A stretch of DNA of 64,000 nt from Cyanophora paradoxa (Eukaryota; Glaucocystophyceae; Cyanophorales; Cyanophoraceae), in contig QPMI01000507.1 in the NCBI GenBank assembly GCA_004431415.1, forward strand, positions 124,001-188,000, read 5' to 3'. The notes under the pieces were generated by a model. That model was not told the origin of the DNA and ran no database searches. It worked only from the letters and a program-made list of their open reading frames with translations. The position numbers were made by a program, and so were the translations under genes. Shown piece by piece: positions 38,933 through 49,570 of this stretch (the first letter of the stretch is position 1; the number at the start of each line of letters is the position of its first letter).

Positions 38933-40737
38933 ATGGCGTCGGCGATTCCTATGCGGCCGCTCGCCGCAGGCGCGGCCAGCGACGCGGAGCATGAGCGTTC
39001 TGAGTTCTTCCGCAATTCGCGGCAGCGGAGCACGGAGGAGGGCTGCTTCTCTGGCCTGCAGGACACAGTGATGGAGGGGCTCGATGGGGACCGCCTCTAC
39101 CTTTGGAGGAAGTGCGCTCGTCTCGCCACGCGGGCGCCAGGCCGGGCGCCAACCGACCGTGGAATCACCGCGCAGGGACGTCGGGAACCGCAAGACGAAG
39201 GCCTTCATCATCGCAGGAGTCGTCATTTCGATCCCCCTGATCATAGCCCTCTGCGTTGCCGTGGCCTTCGCCGTGCGGAACGCAGGCGCGGGCAGCAGCT
39301 CGACGCTCAAGTGCGCGATGGTCAATTTGGATGGTGATGGATGCTAGCTAACAGTGCCGCGCGACCGCGCAACGCAGCAATTTCGGGAACGGCCTCCGCT
39401 CCGACCAGGGACCCCAGAAGCAGGACTACGGCATTCCCAACCCCGTATTCAACTTCGCGGTCATTGGCGGTGCGCGTGTGTCTCGCGTGCGCTCCAGCGG
39501 CGGGGCGCCGACGCGGCGGGGCGGGGCAGACTGGGGCCGGCGGGGGATGTACAATCAGAAGGAGGTGGCCGACGTGATGGGCGCCGTGTGCGAGAAGCGG
39601 AACTGCTCGTTCGTGGTGTCGACGGGGGACAACTTCTACGACTGGGGCGTGGACAGCACGGACGACAAGCAGTGGCGCTCCTCGTTCCGCGAGGTCTACA
39701 CCGCCGACTCCCTCATGGCGCGCCCCGCCCCGCCCCGCCGGCGCCGGCGCCCCGCCGCGTCGAGCGCGGCCGCGCAGGTTCGGTGGTACAGCATCCTGGG
39801 GAACCACGACTACCTGGGCATGGCGGACGCGCAGGTGGACAAGACGAAGGAGGGCGGGCGCTGGTTCATGCCCGACCGCTACTACGGCGTCCGCATGAGC
39901 GTCGACGCGATCGGCAAGTCGCAGCCGTTCAGCCTCAACATGTACTTCCTCGACACGAACCCCTTCGTCGAGGACTACCGCACCCGCCAGGGCTACTGGG
40001 GCGACACCGACATCCTCCTCCAGGCGCGCCCCGCTGCGCCTCGGCGGCAGGGCACGGGCCGGGCTGCGCCGGGCTGAGCTCGGCTGCAGGACACGAACGC
40101 GCAGCTGGCGTGGCTGGACGCGCGGCTCTCGGAGAACCGCTCCGACTGGACGATCGTCGTGGGGCACCACCCCATCCGCTCCTACGGGCCCCACGGGGAC
40201 CAGCCCGAGCTGCAGCGCTTCATCGACCCGCTGCTCCGCATGCACAAGGTCCACGCCTACTTCAACGGCCACGACCACAACATGGAGCACATCAAGACCC
40301 CCGTCCGCCCGCCCCCACCCGCCAGCCCGCCAGCCCGCCCAGCCGAGCTCACCCCCCGCAGGGCTCCCCGCACTACATCACCTCGGGCGCCGGCTCCGCC
40401 ACGTACCCCCTGAGCAGGGTGCGCGGCACCCGCGGTGCGCCGGGGTGCGGGCGGCGGGGGGGCGGACGCGGGGCGGGGCCAGGTGAGCGCGCCGGACATG
40501 CTCTACGGCTCGGCGGACTCCTCCTTCGTCTGGGTCGCCATGAACCACACCCACATGGACCTCGAGGCCCGCCCGCCCCCGGCCCCCGCCCCCTCTCTTC
40601 GGCCTCTCTCGCCGGCTCGAGCGCCCCGCCCCGCCCCGCCCCGCCCGCAGGTCTTCTCCTGGGACGGGGCGTCGCAGTACAAGGCGAGCATCCCGCAGAA
40701 CTTCTGGGCCAGCGAGCCCTCCAACAGCCGCCCCTAG
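38933..40737 (+). CDS. Membrane-anchored purple (tartrate-resistant-type) acid phosphatase
   Basis: ATG 38933 (MASAIPMRPLAAGAASDAEH) opens a cytoplasmic N-terminus. After an intron comes one TM helix (KAFIIAGVVISIPLIIALCV), making a type II membrane protein. The catalytic domain carries all metal-ligand blocks: FAVIGDWGRRG, VSTGDNFYDWGV, SILGNHDYLGM, IVVGHHPIRSYG and FNGHDHNMEHI. HYITSGAGSATYPLS, SSFVWVAMNHTHMDLE and VFSWDGASQYKASIPQNFW follow, with TAG at 40735-40737. The two-metal centre hydrolyses phosphomonoesters; with the anchor the active site faces the lumen or cell exterior. Introns: GC donors after SLM, LLQ and MDLE; GT donors after HIKTP, PLSR and VIG. The plain animal-type ACP5 family lacks this anchor. 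Confidence 0.9.
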
Positions 40738-41793
40738 GCCCCGCCCCGCCGCGGGCCTCTTTTTACTTAGCAACTCGGCCAGACGCTAGCTAGCCAGCCT
40801 TAGGTAGGGCCTGCAGTCCCGCAGGCGTGTACTCTCCGTGTAACCCAAGTACTTCTAGTTTCTGCAGAGACATTGATCATGCCTCGGTGAGTCTACATTA
40901 TAGCTTAAGCAGACTTCGAGACGCGTGTCCGACGGTCCCTTCTAGATCTATCTGCTAGCCTTGCGCTAGCGGAAACCTAGAGGCCCCAGGTAACACAATC
41001 ATGAATATCTAGCGTTAGAACCGTGCACGTGAACTTTGGAAACTTGAAAACCCTCGAGTTCAGCTTGCAGGCCCCCCGCGGCCGGCGCCCGGCCGCGCCT
41101 AGCCTTGAATGCGCAGCGTGCGCGTATACGTTCGTCACGGCGTATACGTAAATTAAACGTGCCCCCCGAGGAGTGGGGCGACGAGGACGAAGAGTCCCCC
41201 GGGCCGGAGGGGGGGACGAGGGCCGGGCGAGGAGTACTACGACGACGAGGAGGAGGGGGGGACGGAGTACGAGACGGACCTGCCCGAGCGCGACTTTGAC
41301 GTGCGTTCTGGAAAGGCCCAAGAAGCCTTGAAGTTAGGGATATGACATTCTAAGAGGGGCCTCCCGGAGTGCGAGGCTCCGAGGCTCCGAGAGGCTCCCT
41401 CCACCCCTGGCCCGCCGGGGCGGGCCGGCCCGCCCCGCCCCTCAGCTGCAGACTCTGCTGAGAGTCTCGGAATTCCAGGGGTCCCGCGGCCCGTCTCCAA
41501 TTTCAACCCTCATGATCACGGCGGCCGCGGCGGACTTGGAAGGAAAATGCGTTCAACGGTTTGTATTCACAAACTTGAAGTTTTCAATTTGCATACTATG
41601 ATATGCTGTATGTACTATTGCATACTGTAGCTAATCTAGCTCTACCTGGGAACCGTGAACTGCAGCTGGCTAGACTTGGAAATTCAATGATTAAGCATAC
41701 AGGATGATCGCTGGAAGAGGCACATGCATGGTCACTAGACTAGCGGGAGCGCTGCGCCGGCGGGGGCTGAACTCGAGCGCGGGCGACGAGGGC
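40738..41793. other. Palindrome-rich gene-free region between convergent genes
   Basis: Mostly non-coding. It is rich in short palindromes (CTAGCTAGC, TGATCATG, TCTAGATCTA) and AT-richer near 41,530-41,700. It contains one isolated acidic, exon-like patch at about 41,161-41,300, listed separately. Confidence 0.4.
41161..41300 (+). pseudogene. Isolated acidic exon-like fragment
   Basis: One frame reads VPPEEWGDEDEESPGPEGG and another, just downstream, reads EEYYDDEEEGGTEYETDLPE then RDFD before a GTGCGT donor-like site. The codon bias and sharp acidic composition stand out from the AT-richer flanks. No start, stop or neighbouring exon was found, so it may be a gene relic or one exon of an undetected small gene. 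No family is assigned. Confidence 0.3.
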
Positions 41794-44447
41794 TCAGACG
41801 AGCTGGGCGGGGATGTTGGCGCTCGCGTTGTAGTCAACCCAGTCGAAGGCGCAGCGGCCGAGGAGGCCGGCGGGGAGGCCGAAGGCGTCGACGAGGTCGA
41901 GGGCGGCGGGGCGGAGCTCGGCGGCGAGGCGCACGACCAGCCGGTGCACGCGCTCCTGTGTCGCCCGGTCCCCGGCGTAGCGGCCCCGCAGGAAGCCCGC
42001 CTCCTCTGCAGCGCCGCCCCGCGTCAGGCGCGCGCCGCGGGGCGGGGCGGGGCGGGGGCGGCGGGGCGGGGCGGCGGGGCGGGGCGGACGGTCGATGCGG
42101 GAGAGGGCGTGGAGGGTGCGGAGGGCGGAGAGGACGGGCCGCAGCTCCTCGGGGGCCGCCTTGATGCCGGCCGTGAAAGCGTCCAGCACGTGCAGCTCCA
42201 TGTGCGCCGCCGCCGCCTCCATCGCCCCGTCCTGCACGCTGTTCCACGCCTCGAACTCGGCTGCGCGGCGCGGGGTGAGCTGCTGGCCGCCGGCGGCGCG
42301 GAGCGGCGCGGGGCGGGCGGGGCGGGGCGCACGCAGGCGCTCCTTGGCATCGCGGTAGGAGGAGGCGAGGCGGTGGAGGGCATCGGCGGCGCGCAGGGCG
42401 AAGACGCGGCGCTGGTACTCGATGCCGCCGACGTCGCACTCGCTGTGCGTCTCGTAGCCGGCGTCCCCGGCCTCGCGCGCCTGCACCGTGAGCGAGAGGA
42501 GCCCCGTCGCGCCGCTCTTCGCCAGGCCCGAGAGGAGCGTCCGCCCAACGCCCTGCAGCATCACCTTGTTGTCCCCCTCGTACGTCGTCGAGACGCAGTG
42601 GTCCGAGAGCAGCGTCCCCAGCCGGCTGTCGCTCTTGAAGCCTGCGCCGGCGTCAGCGGGGGGGCGCCCGGGGCGGGGGCCGGGCCGGGGGCGGGGCGGG
42701 CCTTGGGCGCCGCAGGCCTCGCGGCACTCGACGAGGGTGCGGACGACGTGGTAGGTGGAGAGGGCCTTGAGGCCGGAGGAGATGAAGTGCAGCTCGCGCG
42801 CCTCCGCCGGGTCCTCCCTCGCGAACCGCCTCTTCAGGTCGAGCGCCGCGAAGTTGAACGCCACCGTGGACGCCAGGAGCGGCAGCAGCCGCAGCTGGTG
42901 CGACTGGTAGTCCATGATCGGCACCTCGGGCGGCGGCGCCTGCTCGCCGGGCTGCGCCTTGGGGCCGAAGACGCGGCGCGTGCACGAGTAGCGGACGGCA
43001 GTGGCGAGGGCGAGCTGCGATGCCCGCACCGAGGTGATCGAGATGATCACGCGGCCCCGCGTCAGGGGCGCTGCGCCGCGCTCCCGTCAGCAGGCACAGG
43101 GCGCGCTGGGACGGGGTCGCCCCTCACCCATGTAGGCGGCGAAGAGGCGGTCGGGGTCGGGGATCGAGGAGGTGTAGGAGCCGTCCTCGTGGACCTGCCC
43201 GGAGGGATTAGGCGGGGCGGAGGCGGGAGCGTCGGGGGCCGGACCTGGGCGAGGTGGTCGAGGTGGGAGTCGCGCGGGATGCGCACGCCGTCGAGCCAGA
43301 GGCGCCCGTTGTCGATGCCGTTCATGCCCACCTTGTGGCCCACGTCCGCCGTCCGCACCCCCGGCAGGTTCTTCCCCGACTCGTCCCTGCTCCCGTGTGA
43401 GCCGCCCGCGAACGCGCGGGGGGCGCAGCGCGCGGGCGCGGCACCGGAGGGGAACGAGGAAGGGGTGGACGCCGCGGTGGATCCAGACGGTGCGGCCCTG
43501 GCGGCGGGCCTCGACGTCGGGGGTGTAGAGCTGCGCCCAGACGCAGCCGATGCGCCCGTGCTTGGCGACGTTGCCGATCCAGTACTTCTGAGCCGTCTCC
43601 TTCGGCGTCCGCATCACGAACTCCCCCGTGTCGGCGTCGTAGCGCGCCTCCGTCTCGAGGCCCTTGACGTTCGTCCCGTGCCCAAGCTCTGCTGGGGCCG
43701 TGAGCGGACGACGCAGGGCGAGGCGCCACGGCGGTGCCCGTACCGGTGAGACAGTACGATCCCGGAAGGCGCAAGCTCTCAATCTCGGGAAGCAGCTTGT
43801 GGTGCTTTTCTGCGAGTGGGCGGTGAGCTTGCTGGCTTAGGCTAGAGACAGGGCGGGGCCACTGGGCCAGGCGGACCCGTGCCGAACTTCCACACGGCGA
43901 CGCCGAAGAGGCCGAGGTGCACGGCGGTCTTGATCTGCGTTTGGAGCTCGTGGCAAGCGAGGCACTCGAGCATGGCCTGCCCGCGGAGCGCCGCCCTGGA
44001 GAAGGCACGAGAGTCAGGCGGAGGCGGCACCACTGAAGCTGGAGCGGACGCACTTCTCGTCCCCCGCCTTGGTGAGGTATCCATCCCAGAAACCGCACTC
44101 AGCGAGGCGCTTGAGGCGGGCGAGGAGGAGCTCGCGGTGCTCATCGAGCCTGCCGCGGTGCCGTTGGCGAGGCGAGGGCGCTGCGGCGTTGAGCGGGCGC
44201 TAGACACGCACGTCATGTCATACTTGAACTGGAAGACGGGGTCGGTCGCCAGGAAGTTCAGCAGACGCTCGCGGAACTCCAGATCATGGCCCCAGAAGAC
44301 ATCGCGCAGCTGCCGCGGCTCGAACTTTATGTCTGACGCCGAGAGAGGCCGAAGACGGGGCGTCGAGGTGCCCTTAGCCTTCAGGCCCCCACCAGTAGAG
44401 CGGGGCGTTGCGAGGCCGGCGAGGAAGGGCAGGCACGCAGCAAACAT
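41794..44447 (-). CDS. ACOX: Acyl-CoA oxidase (peroxisomal beta-oxidation)
   Basis: ATG 44447 (MFAACLPFLAGLATPRS). Exons follow the acyl-CoA oxidase order: LRDVFWGHDLEFRERLLNFL; QTQIKTAVHLGLFGVAVWKF; LPGSYCLTELGHGTNVKGLE (FAD-domain LTELGHGTN, exons joined by frame); YWIGNVAKHGRIGCVWAQLY; VGMNGIDNGRLWLDGVRIPR; SITSVRASQLALATAVRYSC; and the catalytic-Glu block STTYEGDNKVMLQGVGRTLL. The C-terminus is FDWVDYNASANIPAQLV, TGA 41794-41796. It oxidises acyl-CoA to trans-2-enoyl-CoA, giving H2O2. There is no C-terminal SKL-type PTS1, and I could not identify a PTS2, so peroxisomal import by the usual signals is not evident. The N-terminus may extend through an unrecognised upstream exon. Confidence 0.9.
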
Positions 44448-44756
44448 TGCTAGCGGGGCAGGCCGGGTATCTCGTGAAGATGGCTAGCGAATACGCAGCT
44501 GCAGGCGAGATGCGATATCTGTTCGGGCGCCGAGTGAACTGCGGGCTGGAGCTGAGGCGCTGGCGAGGAAGACCCCCACGGATGGCGTCATGACGTCGCA
44601 GCGCGATCGTCGCAATTGTCAAGCCGACGCGCGCGTGGCGGATCGCCGAAGAGGCTGATGGCGCGCGCATGCGAGCGGGCAAGTCTTGAAAAGGGGGGGG
44701 TGAAGTCGGGGAAGGAGGGGGGTCGAGGCCGGGGGGCGTATACGTAGTAGAGGACG
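44448..44756. promoter_or_regulatory. Divergent upstream region (ACOX / PSA2-like)
   Basis: A 309-bp gap between the start codons of the acyl-CoA oxidase (leftward) and the PSA2-like gene (rightward). It contains a G-rich patch at 44,690-44,740. No gene is seen. Confidence 0.4.
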
Positions 44757-45738
44757 ATGGCCTCGTTCATTGGACTTGCAGCGCCGTGGCGCGCGGCGTC
44801 GGTGCGAGGCACGACTTGTACGTGCGAGTGCACCTGCGTGGCAGAGCGCGAGCAGCCGGCCGCTCCGGCGCAGCCAGTCGAACCAAAGGCGACTCGACGC
44901 GCCTTCTTCGCCTCGGCGGCGGCGGTCGTCTTCTCGGCGTCGGCGGCCAACGTGAGTTCTGTTCTCGACAAGTCTTGGCAACCGCGCGCGTCCTAAGATC
45001 GTGCGCAGCACGTTTGCGCGGAGGAGAACGGCGGAACATGCGAACAGTGCTCGGGGCGCGGCTTGGTGCCTTGCCCGCTATGCAAAGGAACAGGTACGTC
45101 GAGCTTCCTGTCAGCCGCTGCCGCGGAACTGGCCCCGCTGCCCGCGCACGCCGACGGGTCCCGTGCGCAGGCGAGTGGGAGGCCACCAATCCGGAGGGGT
45201 TCGGTACTGTGAACGGCGTCGGTTTTGCTGTACCTAAGGTGAGCAGCGCCGCGCCGGGCGCTTCTGCGCGACCGACGCCGGGCCATCTGCCGGGCCGCGG
45301 TTTGGGGGTAACGTCGGCGCGGTGCACATGTACAGCTGGTGGCCTGCCCGAACTGCGAGAAGCTCGGCTTGGTGATCTGCACTCGCTGCATCGGGTGAGT
45401 GCACTGTCGCCGTGCTAGGGCGTCGATATCTCCCGGGGGCCGATATCGATGCGGGGCGCGCGCGCGCAGAACGGGTCTGGCGTCGACGAAGGGCCTGCTG
45501 CGGCGGAAGGACCTGGGCATCTCAGTGCGGCGCGACGGCAGCCTGGCCTTCGAGAACTGCGACGCCATCCCCGCCTGCAGGCACGCGCCCCGGGCCCCGC
45601 CTCGCTGCTCCTCCCCCGAGTCGACGCGGGGCGAGCAGAACTGCGGGAGCGCGGGGCAACACGATCTTCGACCGGCAGGAATTCAGGGACGAGCCGGCTG
45701 TGCAGGCCCAGATCGACGCCCGCCTACTCTCCCAGTGA
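44757..45738 (+). CDS. PSA2: PSA2-like thylakoid-lumen DnaJ-type zinc-finger protein
   Basis: ATG 44757 (MASFIGLAAPWRAASVRG) gives a short plastid presequence with Phe at position 4. A twin-arginine signal follows (ATRRAFFASAAAVVFSASAA). The zinc-finger part is assembled from exons: NGGTCEQCSGRGLVPCPLC then KGTG, EWEATNPEGFGTVNGVGF, LVACPNCEKLGLVICTRCIG then TGLASTKGLLRRKDLG. The spacing CxxCxGxG, CxxCxGTG, CPNCxxLG, CxxCIGTGL plus the KGLLRR end is that of PSA2, a lumenal protein needed for photosystem I assembly in plants. The last exon reads EFRDEPAVQAQIDARLLSQ, TGA at 45736-45738; the join before it is uncertain. A role in PSI assembly is inferred from the family. Confidence 0.82.
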
Positions 45739-45834
45739 CGCCCCGCGGCCCCGTCCCGTTGCCACGCCCTAGTCCCTCGCATCCCATCCCGCGCGCTCGC
45801 ACACTCGAGCTCGGCCCTCCGCTCGGTGATGCAA

Positions 45835-47305
45835 TTAATACAGAACCGCGTGGGCGTGGGAGGAGCGCGGCGCTGCGGGGGCTTGCGCGTGAGTGGCCGG
45901 GCGAGCGGGCCGGGGCGGGCGGGGCTGCTGGGGGCGGACCGACGAGGCGGTCCCAGTTCTTGACGAGGAGGTCGTAAAGGATCGCGTACCTGCAGCCAAG
46001 CCGGTCGCGGGGCGCGGGGCGCCGGAGCGCGGCGTGGGGCGGCACGCACGTGTTGCGGAGATCGACGAAGGCGAGCTTGTAGTTGAGGAATTCCTTCTCG
46101 TCCAGCTCCCGCACCTGCCGCCCCCTCGCACGCGCCCGGCCCAACGCCCGCACGCGGCCCGCCAGGCCCCCGCACCGACTGGGTGTAGTCGGACAGCCCC
46201 GGATACTTGATTACCTGCACGCCACGCCTGAGGCGCAGCCGTGGCGGGGCGGCGCCTCTCGCACCTTGGACGTGAGCTTTCCGCGCGCCATGTAGCTGGG
46301 GTGGAGGTGTCAGCTGCGGGCGCCGGCGCCGGGGTACAGAGCAGATGAAGCGGCGCACTACTTGTTGACCCCCTCCAGGACACTGAAAGTCGAATCCTCC
46401 GCCCGCGTCAGCTCCGCCACGATTTCCTGCGGGCCCTCTCAGCTGAACTCGACTGTAGTAGGCAAGCAAGCGCCCACACCTGCTGACACTCGACGCCTGA
46501 TGAACGAGGGAGATTCCTTTAGCGTGCCGTGGGCGCATGGAAAGAGCGGGCGCCACAAACCGAAGTTCCCGCCGTCTTCCATTCTGGAGCGCGTGAAAGT
46601 CAGCCATCGCACGGATAGGGCGAAGCGGGCGGGCGATATCGGACCGTGGGATGTTCGTTTGGATGAATATCTTCACTTTGGCGATCTGGGTCGGCACGGG
46701 CAAGCTCAGAGGGGCGACGTATGCCAGCGGGAACAGGGGGCGCGGGCTCGGACCAGCGCGATGATGTCGCGGAGCTCGCTCTTCACGACGCGAGCGATCT
46801 CGGAGAGACCTTCGTTGACCGGCACCGCGTCCTTGGTGGGCTCCGCCCCATCGTGATCCGCTTTCCTGTGCACGTCCGCTTAGCGAAGCCTTGGGGCGCA
46901 CCCCAGATGCTAGCTAGGCGATGAGCGAGCGATCGACGAGATTACGCACCGCTTCTTAGAGTGCTGGTGCTCGCCGCTGCCTTCGGAATGCACGGGCGGG
47001 TCAAACGGCGAGCACTGCCGAGCTAGGAGGTCAGTCGCCAAGCACGCCCGGGCCCGGCAGGGGAGGGCGCTCGCCTTAAACTGCTCCGAGCTGATGAGTC
47101 TCGTGAGCTGGAGTATTTTCTGAGGAAAGGAATCCGTGACCACGGCCTTCGCCTCCTGCGCGTGAAATGTGAGCGACCCGAAACCAGCGGGGGCATGGGG
47201 AGCTGGAAGAACCCGATGCCAGATCGTTTTCAGCTCATCGAGCTCGTCGCGGATCTCCTTACGCGTTGCGTCCTTGATCGACTGTTCTTTCGATCTGCCC
47301 GACAT
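45835..47305 (-). CDS. Proteasome activator PA28/REG subunit (11S activator)
   Basis: ATG 47305 (MSGRSKEQSIKDATRKEIRD then ELDELKTIW). After a GC-donor intron comes the PA28 helix EAKAVVTDSFPQKILQLTRL then ISSEQFK. Further exons: KDAVPVNEGLSEIARVVKSE then LRDIIAL; IAKVKIFIQTNIPRSDI, the activation-loop region before helix 3; QEIVAELTRAEDSTFSVLEG; YMARGKLTSK; VIKYPGLSDYTQS; ELDEKEFLNYKLAFVDLRNT; and YAILYDLLVKNWDRL. This follows PA28-gamma/REG throughout. It should form a heptameric ring that opens the 20S proteasome without ATP. The stop is probably TAA 45835-45837 after a last intron, giving a short tail (APRSSHAHAVLY). It converges on the PSA2-like gene with 96 bp between stops. Confidence 0.87.
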
Positions 47306-48177
47306 TGCCGATCTTGCCGCCTTGCGATCTTGTCTTGCTCGCCGCTTGCTTCTGCGCGGTCTGGTCTTTCCTGCTCCTCGAAAACTTTGCGAACTCCTGG
47401 TCCGACCACGTACCCCGGCGTCCCTCGGCGTCGAGTCGGCGAGAGTCCTCGCCAGAGCCTCGGAGTCCTTGGCCTAGTCAAGTGCGCGCGCGCTAGCGCT
47501 GCCGGCCGGCTGTAGCCCCAGCGCTAGCCCTAGAGCTCGAGCTCGATTTCCGCGGCCGGCCTGCGCGCGCATGCGCATGCGCATGCATCCGGCACTGCGG
47601 CAGCCGGCGCCGGCCTATGCATATGTAATCGCTAGCTTCCGGCGCCGGCCGCGGTGCAGCGGAGGCCCGGGCCCTCGGGGGCCGGGGCTAGCGCTGGGGT
47701 GGCGGGGCCGGCCGCGGGCGCCGGCGCCCATATGCATGGTCATGGCCAGCTGCATGCGCGCATGGCGCCGTCTATAGCTAGCACTGGGCCACGCGTGGCG
47801 TGGCGGGGCCGGCGCCCGGCCCATGGCCCGGTCAGCTAGCGCTGCATGCGCAGCCACGAACTGCACGCGAATTCAAAATTCGAATTCAAAGGTAATAAAT
47901 AGTGAATTATAAGGCCCTGAGGCTATGTACTACTACGGAAGGCGTCTGCAGGATGTAGACCTGCGCCCGGCCGCGGTGCATGCACGCAAATTTCTCGCCG
48001 AATATTAAAGCGACTGAGAACGTTATCTAAAAAAGCTCGAGCTTCGGTTCCTAGGCTGGAAAATGCCTGGAGTACCGATCGGCTGCTCTTCGCGGCTCAT
48101 AGCCCAGACTATACATGGGGACTGAAGAAAATACACGCAGCAAATTACCGACAAATAACTAAGACACGACGACGAGG
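47306..48177. other. Alternating-purine/pyrimidine and palindrome-rich intergenic DNA
   Basis: No exon is seen. From 47,540 to 47,870 the DNA is dense in GCGCATGC, GGCGCCGG, GCTAGC, CATATG and GGCCATGGCC-type palindromes, with a long alternating stretch near 47,562-47,588 (CGCGCATGCGCATGCGCATG) that could adopt Z-form. The 47,866-48,170 part is AT-richer and probably holds the homeobox 3' UTR. Confidence 0.45.
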
Positions 48178-49570
48178 CTAGCGCTGGTCTGTGAACGAGG
48201 AATCGAAGAGAGCCTCCGGGCCGGTGAAAGAGAATACGGGCGCGTGGCCAGAGGTAACTTGCCCGGCGGCGGCGAGGGCAACGGGAAGTACGCCCTCCAA
48301 GGAGGCATGGCCAGCGGCGGCCGCGGCCGCGGCCGCGGCGATGGCGGAGACGCGGCTGGCGGAGACAGTGCCGCTGGAGCCGCCGGGCTCGGCGTCGAAG
48401 TCATCGTCGCTGCCCTCCTCCATCCCGTCTCCGCTGTCGTCGCTCGAGGCGGGATCCACCTCGCCCATCGCAGCCGTCGACGTCTCCGACAGAGGCTCCG
48501 CGGCAGTCCCCTCGATGCCCGCCCCCTGTTGCCGCTCCCGATGCGACTGCCACGCGCGAGAACGTGTCGGTTGCATCGAGACCACGACTATAGTACACGG
48601 GCACTGGCGGACCTGCTCGACCAGCGGTTTCCAGATCCGAACGCGGGCGTTGATGAACCAGTTGCTGGGCGGCGCGTCAGGCTCGCCCGGTTGGGCGAGG
48701 CGGGGACGGCCCGCACTTGACTTGCTGCACGCCGAGGTTCGTCTGCGCTGCCAGTTGCACCTTCTCCTCCTCCGTGGGGTACGGGTGCTGTGCTGTCGTC
48801 AGACGGCGTCCGGGCGCGCGGGGGCTGCTCTCGCCGCGGAGTAATTACTAAGTTATGTGCCACGAGCGGCAGGGGCAAAGCGCCAGCGCGGGGCTGGGCG
48901 GTGCTCGGGGGGCGGGTAGGCGGAAGGGAGGAAGACCGCCTACCAGGAAGTGGTCGAAGAGCCACTGTTTCAGGATCTGCACTCCGCTCTTCGGCTGCAG
49001 CGCGCGCGTCAGTCAGCCGCACGCCAGTGAGGGGCAGTCCGAGGCGAGAACGGCCAGGGCGCACCAAGTTACTGCGCTTGCCCACCTTCTTCGGCTTTTG
49101 AATCACTTTCAAGCCCTCCAAGTACTTGCGCTCCAGCTCCTGCCGGCGGGCCCGCGTCAGAGCGCGCAGCGCGCACCGGCCCCCGTGGCAGGAGACGCCG
49201 ACGCACCGCTCGTACGGTTTTGAAGGCATTCTCGACCTTCATTAGCCTCGTCCGCTCCTCCTGCGGGGTGATCTGCGGCGCGCGGGCCGTCGGCACGCGA
49301 AACGGCGGCGGCAACGGCGCGCGGCGTACGGTGCGGAATGCGCGCTGGGCGAGTAGCTCCTGCTCTATTTTCGACCTGTACTCCGCTGACAAGGCAGCGG
49401 AGGTGAGCGAGCTGGGACGGAGAGGCTGCAAGGCGCTCACCTTCCGCCACCTCAATCTTCCGGTGCTGCGTGTTGTACCACGACTCTAGTGCTGCCCTTT
49501 TCTCTCCTTCATTCATCTCCTGAGCGTCGCTCGCCGTAACGCGTCGCTTGCTGGCCCTGGGGAGCGTCAT
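48178..49570 (-). CDS. TALE-class homeodomain transcription factor, BELL/GSP1-like
   Basis: ATG 49570 (MTLPRASKRRVTASDAQEMN). Exons give NEGEKRAALESWYNTQHRKI, LSAEYRSKIEQELLAQRAFR, PQEERTRLMKVENAFKTV, RRQELERKYLEGLKVIQKPK and then the homeodomain: LQPKSGVQILKQWLFDHFL, HPYPTEEEKVQLAAQTNLGV with the three-residue loop extension PYP, and [20 protein letters not shown]. The RVR(I)WKP end is typical of BELL-type rather than KNOX-type TALE proteins. The C-terminal region is acidic then Ala-rich, ending LFDSSFTDQR at TAG 48178-48180. In green algae BELL/GSP1 proteins pair with KNOX partners in the zygote; a similar role here is inference. A truncated copy lies at 52,490-53,238. Confidence 0.88.

Noticed and set aside
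40300-40372. Non-canonical AC-AG intron in the phosphatase after HIK
   Set aside because: Moving the donor six bases downstream gives a GT donor (HIKTP|GTCCGC) with the frame kept.
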